In this document: in pieces, positions 11,737 to 16,969 of the stretch | How positions within the stretch are numbered: position 1 is the stretch's first letter | Layout of the letters: each line of letters starts with the position of its first letter | Assembly: GCA_049646625.1 (NCBI GenBank) | Contig: JBARWE010000312.1 | Span: 1 to 24,695 of the forward strand | Length of the DNA stretch: 24,695 nt | Origin: PRO6 sp049646625 | GTDB taxonomy: Bacteria; Pseudomonadota; Alphaproteobacteria; Rhizobiales; Xanthobacteraceae | Reading direction: 5' to 3' | Translations under genes and position numbers: made by a program | Notes under the pieces: generated by a model | Databases searched by the model: none | What the model was told of the DNA's origin: nothing | What the model saw: only the letters and a program-made list of their open reading frames with translations

Positions 11737-11804
11737 CCCGCCCCCGTGAACTTCGCTGCCATCAAATTGCATTCGACTTTATAACAAGACCTGCTGTTCT
11801 GCGC

Positions 11805-12395
11805 TTAGTCCGATCCGCTCCGCACCATCTCGACACCGAGGGAACCTTTCGGCAGCGGCCTCAGCAACTCGCTTTCAGGTTTCGTCAGATAGAGCCAAGC
11901 ACTCCAATCGCTCGGCGCCAGGATTACAACCTGCCGATCGTGATAGGGCGCGATGTCCTCGCCGGGCGACGTGGTGAGCATGGTGAAGCTCGGCGGATGG
12001 TTGCCCTGACCTTCCCGCCAGATGCCGGCGATCGCCGTGATCGGCGAGTCCTTCAGCGCGAAGCGATATTTTGCTTTCGGATATTTTTTGCCGACGAACT
12101 CGAAGAACGCGCTGGCGGGAATGATGCAGCGGTTGCTGTTGTTGAAGTGTCGTCCCTCCGACCGGAAATTGAACACCGGACCGCCGCGTCCCGACGGCGG
12201 GAAGCTGAAATTCATCGAAGCGAGCTCGACGTGATTGCCTGACGCGCGCATCACCGGGCCGCGATCGTTGATCTTGATGTCGTCGGCTTCCGGCAGGTCC
12301 AGTTCGGTCTGTTGCGTCGGGATGCCCAGCGCTAGGTCCTGCATCATCTTGCAGTACTCCTGCCAGCGGACGTGTTGCTCGTAATTGTTGCACAT
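11805..12395 (-). CDS. SRAP / HMCES-YedK family DNA-protein crosslink protein
   Basis: The family works through a cysteine at position 2, freed when Met is removed. This fixes the start at 12395 (MCNNYEQHVRW) rather than at the TTG nine bases further out. The 196-residue protein retains C2, N76 (GPVFNFRSEG), E99 (IIPASAFFEF) and H152 (APYHDRQVVIL), matching the four active residues of YedK/HMCES. These proteins form a stable thiazolidine crosslink to abasic sites in single-stranded DNA, protecting them from cleavage during replication. The surrounding motifs deviate from the norm: NFRSE instead of NARAET and AFFEF instead of GFYEW, so this is a divergent subfamily. SRAP genes are often near dnaE2/imuB and other SOS genes, as here. 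Confidence 0.92.
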   Translation of the reverse strand: MCNNYEQHVRWQEYCKMMQDLALGIPTQQTELDLPEADDIKINDRGPVMRASGNHVELASMNFSFPPSGRGGPVFNFRSEGRHFNNSNRCIIPASAFFEFVGKKYPKAKYRFALKDSPITAIAGIWREGQGNHPPSFTMLTTSPGEDIAPYHDRQVVILAPSDWSAWLYLTKPESELLRPLPKGSLGVEMVRSGSD

Positions 12396-12397
12396 AG

Positions 12398-12413
12398 GCC
12401 CCAATGTAGGGGC
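12398..12413 (-). promoter_or_regulatory. Short GC hairpin immediately upstream of the SRAP start
   Basis: On the minus strand, GCCCC-TACATT-GGGGC ends two bases before the SRAP ATG. The 3' arm GGGGC is the only purine-rich sequence close enough to act as ribosome binding site, so the hairpin could mask it. The stem is only five base pairs, all G-C. A regulatory role is inference. Confidence 0.35.
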
Positions 12414-12564
12414 TCAACGGCGCTCAGACGAGATGGGCGTCTCCCTGCGGGACCGCGCCGGCGGCTTGCGCTGAAGCCCCTTTGCGCGGGTCTTCACCCT
12501 TCGGGCTTTCGTCGCTGACGCGGCCGGGTCGGCAACGACCGTGAAACAATTGGGGACGTTTGCG

Positions 12565-12891
12565 CTATTCGGTCGGGTTCCAGATCACCGCGAACTCGTC
12601 GTCGCTCTCCGAGCCCGCGGCGCGGCCGAGATTGGCGAACAGCTTGCGCGGGCCGAACTCGGGCGCCGAGATCGAGATCGACACATAATCGGCGCCGGTC
12701 TCCTTGCCTTGCCGAATCCATGCGGCGCCGATTTCCGCGCCATTGGCATAGACCCGAAAATCCGGCTGGTCGCTGTCCGGCTTCTTTTCCTTGTTCGGCA
12801 TGATCTTCAGCGCCGCCGAGATCGAAAGCGTTCGCAGCGTGCCGCGATAGGAGCCGTCGTCCAGCTTGTTGACGTAGCCGATTGCGGGCAT
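12565..12891 (-). CDS. DUF736 family protein
   Basis: The start at 12891 is chosen because GGAGAGGAGG lies just before it and because MPAIGYVNKLDDGSYRGTL is the usual N-terminus; upstream in-frame ATGs would add an unrelated 41-residue tail. The 108-residue protein has the DUF736 pattern of an IG-x-dG-Y-G-TL start, PDFRVYANGAEIGAAW in the middle (residues 43-58), DYVSISISAPEF, then FAVIWNPTE at the C-terminus. DUF736 proteins are small, single-domain, all-beta-looking proteins of unknown function, found mainly on plasmids and integrative elements of alphaproteobacteria, often beside the other backbone families seen here. This gene marks the start of that backbone in the window. It is divergent from the 58-aa gene across a 426-bp gap. 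Confidence 0.9.
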   Translation of the reverse strand: MPAIGYVNKLDDGSYRGTLRTLSISAALKIMPNKEKKPDSDQPDFRVYANGAEIGAAWIRQGKETGADYVSISISAPEFGPRKLFANLGRAAGSESDDEFAVIWNPTE

Positions 12892-13317
12892 GGGCGTCCT
12901 CCTCTCCGCGGCGAGCATCGCCGGTCTTTTGCGCCGAGCGTCGGCCAGCATGGGGTCGGCGCGCGCGGACCGCACCCCGGCGGATATGCCGGGTCGGGAT
13001 GCTGATGTCGCCATAGCGCTGGCAATGGCTCGGGCCGGTCGGCCGGAAGAGGCGGCAGGACGGGTGCGGGGCGAGGCCGTGGCAGGCGAGGGGATCGGCT
13101 GTGCGTGGCTGAGGTGTCATCCGGCGAGGGACATGCCCGCTCTCAAATGGGCTTTCCCTTGGTCCGGGACCGGCCTTCCACGATCAACCCGCGAGGGGTT
13201 CGCTACGCAAGCGTGCGACCGTCTCCGGCTGCGCCTTCGAGGTGATCGCGGCCGCTCACGGACACTTCGGACGCCTGTCGAGCGGGACGGTCCCGCTCCC
13301 GAAGACAGGAGCCTCGC
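12892..13317. other. Divergent intergenic region between DUF736 and the 58-aa gene
   Basis: I see no convincing gene in these 426 bases: the frames open here overlap each other on both strands and lack ribosome binding sites or recognisable protein. The region should hold the two divergent promoters. I note a perfect short palindrome GGTCC-G-GGACC at 13161-13171 and the larger palindrome listed separately at 13280-13309. No iterons or AT-rich origin-like tract is visible. Confidence 0.5.
13280..13309 (+). promoter_or_regulatory. Perfect 19-bp palindrome nested in a larger hairpin that reaches the ribosome binding site
   Basis: Bases 13280-13298 are a perfect inverted repeat: GAGCGGGAC, a central G, then GTCCCGCTC. 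An outer pair extends it: CCTGTC at 13274-13279 can pair with GACAGG at 13304-13309 across a 5-nt bulge. The GACAGG arm overlaps the AGGAG (13307-13311) that serves the ATG at 13318. It may be a protein-binding operator (the symmetry and 19-bp length suit a dimeric repressor or ParB-like protein) or an RNA hairpin limiting translation. Pairing is directly visible; function is inferred. Confidence 0.5.
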
Positions 13318-13494
13318 ATGTCGCACAATCTCGATCTCGCCCAGAACCACGCCTGGGATCTCGCCCGCACCCTGATGGTGCCGGTCATCCTCTTCCAGTC
13401 CGACGACTCCTTCGGCGTCATGGTTGCCAGCGAATATGACGGCGACGAGGACAGCATCGTCCACGAATACGATCCGTGGGGCCCGGCTCATTGA
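13318..13494 (+). CDS. Small acidic hypothetical protein (58 aa)
   Basis: The frame starts MSHNLDLAQNHAWDLARTLM and ends HEYDPWGPAH. It is acidic (DSFGVMVASEYDGDEDSIV) with a short hydrophobic strand, VPVILF. AGGAG at 13307-13311 sits 6 nt before the ATG, which together with the flanking palindromes makes the gene credible despite its size. I do not recognise a named family, but short ORFs of this kind are common in this type of element. The stop codon lies inside a perfect palindrome (13481-13501) that probably ends the transcript. No membrane segment or signal peptide is present. A function cannot be assigned. Confidence 0.7.
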   Translation: MSHNLDLAQNHAWDLARTLMVPVILFQSDDSFGVMVASEYDGDEDSIVHEYDPWGPAH

Positions 13495-13501
13495 GCCGGG
13501 C
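13481..13501 (+). terminator. Perfect 21-bp palindrome over the stop codon of the 58-aa gene
   Basis: GCCCGGCTCA, a central T, then TGAGCCGGGC gives 10-bp arms that span the TGA at 13492-13494. There is no run of T after it, so it is not a classical intrinsic terminator. It could stall or stabilise the 3' end, or be a dimer binding site. Confidence 0.4.
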
Positions 13502-13519
13502 GTTCGCGCCCTGCTGCCG

Positions 13520-13606
13520 CTTGCGCCCAGCCGGGCGCAAGGGAGGCTGCGCCGCGGCGATGCCCCGGCAATTCCGACGGCTTGTCATCGCGCCCTTGCG
13601 CCCGGC
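13520..13606 (+). repeat. Nested, mutually exclusive inverted repeats upstream of the Toprim gene
   Basis: CTTGCGCCC occurs twice, at 13520-13528 and 13595-13603. Between them lies its reverse complement GGGCGCAAG at 13533-13541. The middle copy can form a tight 9-bp, 4-nt-loop hairpin with the first, or a longer 14-bp perfect stem (13530-13543 with 13593-13606) with the second, but not both. The CAAGGGAGGCT and CCCTTG pieces also resemble the arms of the two 80-bp repeats at 14666 and 16031, so this may be a diverged third copy. It sits 105 bp before the Toprim start. Confidence 0.55.
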
Positions 13607-13710
13607 AGGCTTCGCGGCCGGTCGGCGGAGGTCCCGCGCATGGCGGGAAAAGCGAAGCCAACCGAGGAAAGGGCTGGACAACGCCGGCGTGGCGGGTTCG
13701 GCATAGGGTC

Positions 13711-14616
13711 ATGGAGAAGAAGGACATCGACGAGCTGCGCGGGAAGGTGCCCTGCGCGGCCATTCTGGAGAAGGCCGGATTCAAGGTCGATCTGAAGGAG
13801 AGCACCCGCAAGGCGGTGAAGCACCGCCGCGGCGACGGCGAGATCGTCATCGTCATCCATGACGGCCGCGGCTGGTTCGACCCCATGTCGGAGGCCAAGG
13901 GCGACATCTTCTCGCTCGCCGAGCATCTCGGCGCCGACGGTTTTCCGGACGCCCTGAAGCAGGTCGCCGACCTCGTCGGCTTCACGCCGACCGAGCCCGC
14001 CTGGAAACGTCCGGTCCGCACCAAGCCGACGGCGCCGCTGGCCCGACGCTGGGCCGAGCGCCTGAAACCGCGCCCCGGCTCCCCCACCTGGCGCTATCTC
14101 GCCGAGACGCGCGCCATTCCCGATCACCTCATCCAGGAGGCTGTCGATCAGGATTTGTTGCGCGAGGGGCCGCACGGCAGCATGTGGGCGGCGCATACCG
14201 ACGAGTCCGGCGCCGTCGCCGGCTGGGAGGAGCGCGGGCCGGAATGGCGCGGCTTCGCGACGGACGGCTCGAAGGTGCTGTTCCGGCTCGGCGCCGCCGA
14301 TCCGAAGCGCGTCTGCGTCACCGAGGCGGCGATCGACGCCACGAGCCTCGCCGCGATCGAGGGCCTGCGCCACGGCTCCCTCTATGTCAGCACCGGCGGC
14401 GGCTGGTCTCCGGCGACGGAAGCCGCGATCCGCGCGCTTGCCGCGCGGCCGGGTGTGGTTCTCGTCGCCGCGACCGACAGCAACCTGCAGGGCGACGTGT
14501 TCGGCGACCGCATTCGCGCCATCGCCGGAGAGGCCGGCTGCGGTTACGACCGGCTGCGGCCGGCGCGTGACGACTGGAACGAGGACCTGCAGGCGGTCTT
14601 GCGCCCGCGGCGCTGA
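13711..14616 (+). CDS. Toprim-domain protein (DUF3991-like, primase-related)
   Basis: The 301-residue protein begins MEKKDIDELRGKVPCAAILEKAGF. Residues 12-90 resemble the zinc-finger-like front of primase-type proteins (RRGDGEIVIVIHDGRGWFDPMSEAKGDIFSLAEHL) but lack the zinc-binding cysteines. A DUF3991-like section follows (WRYLAETRAIPDHLIQEAV, 127-145, through WRGFATDGSKVLFRLG). A Toprim domain runs from about 200 to 290: VTEAAIDATSLAA with E205, and LVAATDSNLQGD with D256 and D262 as the acidic metal-binding residues. Toprim proteins of this class on mobile elements are thought to act in DNA priming or processing for replication or transfer. The ATG at 13711 matches the usual N-terminus; the longer open frame upstream is ignored. 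Only a weak AGGG ribosome site precedes it. Confidence 0.85.
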   Translation: MEKKDIDELRGKVPCAAILEKAGFKVDLKESTRKAVKHRRGDGEIVIVIHDGRGWFDPMSEAKGDIFSLAEHLGADGFPDALKQVADLVGFTPTEPAWKRPVRTKPTAPLARRWAERLKPRPGSPTWRYLAETRAIPDHLIQEAVDQDLLREGPHGSMWAAHTDESGAVAGWEERGPEWRGFATDGSKVLFRLGAADPKRVCVTEAAIDATSLAAIEGLRHGSLYVSTGGGWSPATEAAIRALAARPGVVLVAATDSNLQGDVFGDRIRAIAGEAGCGYDRLRPARDDWNEDLQAVLRPRR

Positions 14617-14665
14617 CCGCTCGAACGGGGAAATCCCAGAAGAGGTGGATGAGGAAGGACATCGC

Positions 14666-14748
14666 TGCCGCATGCCCGGCCGGCGCGTCAAGGGAGGCTT
14701 CGCCCGCTTAGCCAGCGGCCCTTGACCCGCCGGACCGGAGAGGCGGCC
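14666..14748 (+). repeat. Intergenic stem-loop repeat, copy A
   Basis: This 83-bp stretch is nearly identical to 16031-16109, differing only by a few bases in the loop, where A is 4 bp longer. It can fold into a long imperfect hairpin: arms 14676-14694 and 14719-14738 pair with one bulge and one mismatch, including GTCAAGGG against CCCTTGAC. It starts 50 bp after the Toprim gene and ends 43 bp before the next gene. It could be a REP-like element, a structured RNA leader or a terminator. Confidence 0.75.
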
Positions 14749-14755
14749 GCCCCGA

Positions 14756-14772
14756 GGGTGTCTTCAACACCC
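14756..14772 (+). promoter_or_regulatory. Short hairpin in the leader of the 129-aa gene
   Basis: GGGTGT-CTTCA-ACACCC forms a 6-bp stem with a 5-nt loop, 19 bp before the ATG at 14792 and just after repeat copy A. An AAGGA-type ribosome binding site follows it. It could end upstream transcription or shape the leader RNA; there is no long T run. Confidence 0.35.
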
Positions 14773-14791
14773 GAAGGGAAGGACGACTCCA

Positions 14792-15181
14792 ATGCCCATC
14801 TTCACCATCGAGACCACATATCGGCTGCCGGTCTATCGGCAGCGCAGCTACGAGGCGGACAGCCTCGCCGAGGCTTGCCGGCTCGCCGTCGAGGACGACG
14901 ACTGGGATAACGAGAAGCACGATTACGAGACCGCCGGCGAAACCTATGTCACCGGCGTCTGGGAAGGCCGCGACACGGCTTATAGCGGCCCGTCCGTGCC
15001 GGTGCCCTCGCACTATGGCGAGACGGTGCAGCGCAAGGCCGATCATTTCGAGGTTCTGCTCGGCCTGGTGAAGGTGCTGAGCGGCGCCGAGGCGTCCGAT
15101 CGCGCCTATTGGCAGGACCGCGCCGTGTCCGCGATCGCCAAGGCCGAGGCCATCCTCGCCGGCGCCCGCGATCCGGACTGA
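14792..15181 (+). CDS. Conserved hypothetical protein of alphaproteobacterial mobile elements (129 aa)
   Basis: The protein begins MPIFTIETTYRLPVYRQRSYEADSLAEACRLAVEDDDW and is followed by NEKHDYETAGETYVTGVWEGRD. I know this type from plasmid and integrative-element backbones of Rhizobiales, where it accompanies the DUF1419 and Toprim genes, but no function is established to my knowledge. The first 65 residues look like a compact alpha/beta domain with a strongly acidic centre (VEDDDWDNE). The last 50 are helical (HFEVLLGLVKVLSGAEASDRAYWQDRAVSAIAKAEAIL). AAGGA precedes the ATG at suitable spacing. There is no cysteine cluster, signal peptide or membrane segment. Confidence 0.8.
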   Translation: MPIFTIETTYRLPVYRQRSYEADSLAEACRLAVEDDDWDNEKHDYETAGETYVTGVWEGRDTAYSGPSVPVPSHYGETVQRKADHFEVLLGLVKVLSGAEASDRAYWQDRAVSAIAKAEAILAGARDPD

Positions 15182-15214
15182 TCCGGCGTCCGCATCCACC
15201 ATCCCCGCAATCCC

Positions 15215-15234
15215 GCCCGGCCCCGCCGGGCTTT
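15215..15234 (+). terminator. Intrinsic terminator after the 129-aa gene
   Basis: GCCCGGC-CCC-GCCGGGC gives a 7-bp GC stem (15215-15221 with 15225-15231) followed by TTTGTCATTTT. It lies 33 bp after the stop and directly before the ribosome binding site of the next gene. The T tract is interrupted, so termination may be partial. Confidence 0.55.
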
Positions 15235-15254
15235 GTCATTTTCAGGAGGCCGAC

Positions 15255-16022
15255 ATGGCCAGCTACTTCGTGCCGACCGTCGTGCAGACGACGATTGCCA
15301 ACACCGACATGACGCCGCTCGAGCGGCTCGTACTCTCGCATATCTTCGACGCCGAGCCCGACGGCGAGGGGCTCTATTTCTTCGCCGAGGAAAGCCCGGC
15401 CGAGTGCATCGAGGTCGACGCGGCCGAGCTGCGCGCCGCGCATCGGGATTCCGCCGGCATCGACAGCGCACTCGACTCCATCGCTGCTGAGCGCCTGGCG
15501 GACAGCGACGATGCCGACACCCATATCGAGCTCGACCTGTCCATGACGTCATGGGCGACGATCTTTCAGGACATCGTGCGGCGATCGCCGGCGCTCGAGG
15601 AGGTGGTCGTCGCGTCCGCCTTCACCTGCTCGCGCATGTGTCCGGACGGATTCGGCGGCATGGCCACCCTGATCACCGCCGATGCGGTCCGATCCTGCGG
15701 GACCGACGAGATGATCGCGCAATTCCGCGACGAGGCCGCCGCGGCGGCCGCGCCGCAGAGCCATGTTCTGCTGCGCTTCGACGAAGCGGAGGTGCGGACG
15801 ATGATCGGCGAGGTCATCGCCTATGACGGCGCGCTGACGCGCTTGGCGCCGGAAGCGGTGTGCGACGACGACATCCATGCCGCGTGCCTCGCCGTCGTCG
15901 CCGCGACTGAGCTCACGGAGGAACGCGGCTCGGCGCTGTTCAAGGCCGCGCTCGGCGCGATCGGCAATGCCGAGCAGCGGCTCGCGCAGGAGGGGGAGGA
16001 AGGGAGGAGGGAAAAGGAATGA
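15255..16022 (+). CDS. Conserved hypothetical protein of the element backbone (255 aa)
   Basis: AGGAGG at 15244-15249 directs the ATG. The protein begins MASYFVPTVVQTTIANTDMTPLERLVLSHIFDAE, and includes EGLYFFAEESP, TSWATIFQDIVRRSP and the motif FTCSRMCPDGFGGMATLITADAV near residues 122-144. The C-terminal part has HVLLRFDEAEVRTMIGEVI and ERGSALFKAALGAI and ends in a charged tail. I recognise it as a family repeatedly found beside DUF1419 and Toprim genes on alphaproteobacterial elements, without a known function. It has no catalytic signature I can defend, no signal peptide and no membrane helix. The stop is 8 bp before repeat copy B, mirroring copy A after the Toprim gene. Confidence 0.85.
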   Translation: MASYFVPTVVQTTIANTDMTPLERLVLSHIFDAEPDGEGLYFFAEESPAECIEVDAAELRAAHRDSAGIDSALDSIAAERLADSDDADTHIELDLSMTSWATIFQDIVRRSPALEEVVVASAFTCSRMCPDGFGGMATLITADAVRSCGTDEMIAQFRDEAAAAAAPQSHVLLRFDEAEVRTMIGEVIAYDGALTRLAPEAVCDDDIHAACLAVVAATELTEERGSALFKAALGAIGNAEQRLAQEGEEGRREKE

Positions 16023-16030
16023 AGGCGCGA

Positions 16031-16109
16031 TGCCGCATGCCCGGCCGGCGCGTCAAGGGAGGCTTCGCCCGCTACGCGGCCCTTGACCCGCCGGACCGGA
16101 GAGGCGGCC
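16031..16109 (+). repeat. Intergenic stem-loop repeat, copy B
   Basis: This 79-bp element is the second copy of 14666-14748. Both flanks and both arms are identical in the stretches TGCCGCATGCCC, GTCAAGGGAGGCTTCGCCC and CCCTTGACCCGCCGG. The stem arms are 16041-16059 and 16080-16099; the loop is 4 bp shorter than in A. It begins 8 bp after one stop codon and ends 85 bp before the DUF1419 start. Placement between genes in the same orientation matches copy A. Confidence 0.75.
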
Positions 16110-16194
16110 CGCGGGAAGGCGTGATGAAGGGCTGAAATGATGAGGGATCAGGCGATCGCTCGCGCTTCGGCCCGCAAGGCTGAAAGGAGCCGCC

Positions 16195-16800
16195 ATGCAC
16201 GCCGTCCCATCAATCCGCAAGATCTTCCAGGGCGTCGCCACGCGCCACGAAATGTATCGCATGTTCAACCGCCATCGCGGCGATCCCGCCTATGGCGCCG
16301 GCGATTGCGCGCATCTGTTTGCTGGTGAGTGGTTCGAGATCGCCGAGGCCGAGCACGACTACATGCTCAACATCCTGCCGCCGCTGTTCATGCGCGCCGA
16401 TATGTTCGCGATGCGCGAGTTCATGACGGACAGCGTGACCAGCATCTTCTTCGCGCTCGTCATCGACGGGAAGCTCCGCTGGTTTCACGGCTATTGCGAT
16501 CTGGCGGACAAGGGCTCGCCGGACCGGATGAAGGCCGCGATCATCGAGCGCGAGTCGCGGCCGGTCCGCGCCATGACGCGCGAGGAGCGGCTCGAGCACA
16601 TCTGGTCGAGCACGCATGACGACTATCGCGGCTATGCCGGCGAACGCTGGCCCGCCTCCATTCACGGCCGCCGGACCGTTCTCGTCTATGCCGGCCGGCT
16701 CGGCACCGTGCTGAAGCCGCTTCACGATCTCACCGACGCCGAGATCGCGGCGAAGCTGCCGGTTCAGCTCCGGCACTTGCTCGAGGCGATCGCGGCTTAG
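16195..16800 (+). CDS. DUF1419 family protein
   Basis: The protein is 201 residues long. Its core RHEMYRMFNRHRGDPAYGAGD, CAHLFAGEWFEIAEAEHDYM, LPPLFMRADMFAMREFMT and SVTSIFFAL (about residues 18-90) is the DUF1419 signature as I know it. It also contains RWFHGYCDLADKGSPDRM. AAGGAG precedes the ATG. The family is restricted largely to plasmids and integrative elements of Rhizobiales and has no known function. A second section (MTREERLEHIWSSTHDDYRGY and beyond) holds helices and a basic patch. No transmembrane segment is present. It is preceded by repeat copy B and followed by a hairpin terminator, so it may be monocistronic. Confidence 0.85.
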   Translation: MHAVPSIRKIFQGVATRHEMYRMFNRHRGDPAYGAGDCAHLFAGEWFEIAEAEHDYMLNILPPLFMRADMFAMREFMTDSVTSIFFALVIDGKLRWFHGYCDLADKGSPDRMKAAIIERESRPVRAMTREERLEHIWSSTHDDYRGYAGERWPASIHGRRTVLVYAGRLGTVLKPLHDLTDAEIAAKLPVQLRHLLEAIAA

Positions 16801-16828
16801 CCCGCGCCGTCCTCCTCGACCTGCGAAC

Positions 16829-16849
16829 AGCCCGGCCTCGCGCCGGGCT
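16829..16849 (+). terminator. Hairpin terminator after DUF1419
   Basis: AGCCCGGC-CTCGC-GCCGGGCT forms an 8-bp stem 28 bp after the DUF1419 stop, followed by TCGCATTTCC. It uses the same GCCCGGC/GCCGGGC core as the terminator at 15215. The downstream T content is modest. Confidence 0.5.
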
Positions 16850-16969
16850 TCGCATTTCCGCAGCCGGCCGCTCGCGCCGGCCCCTCCCGTCAATCCCGCA
16901 ACGCCGCGCCGTCCGCCGCCCTCCGCGGCGGCGGTGCGGTCGCGCGCGCCCAGCAGAAGGACTTTCCCA

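Noticed and set aside
12396..12404. TTG start giving MGPMCNNYEQ for the SRAP protein
   Set aside because: The active cysteine must be residue 2, which requires the ATG at 12395.
12892..13014. 41-residue N-terminal extension of DUF736
   Set aside because: GGAGAGGAGG and the conserved MPAIGYV start place the beginning at 12891.
12890..13375. 161-aa plus-strand frame in the DUF736 / 58-aa intergenic region
   Set aside because: It overlaps the better supported 58-aa gene in another frame and shows no recognisable protein features or ribosome site.
14666..16109. Two-copy repeat as a CRISPR array or att site pair
   Set aside because: There are only two copies 1.3 kb apart with genes between them, and no integrase or cas gene is in view, so the simpler reading is an intergenic stem-loop family.
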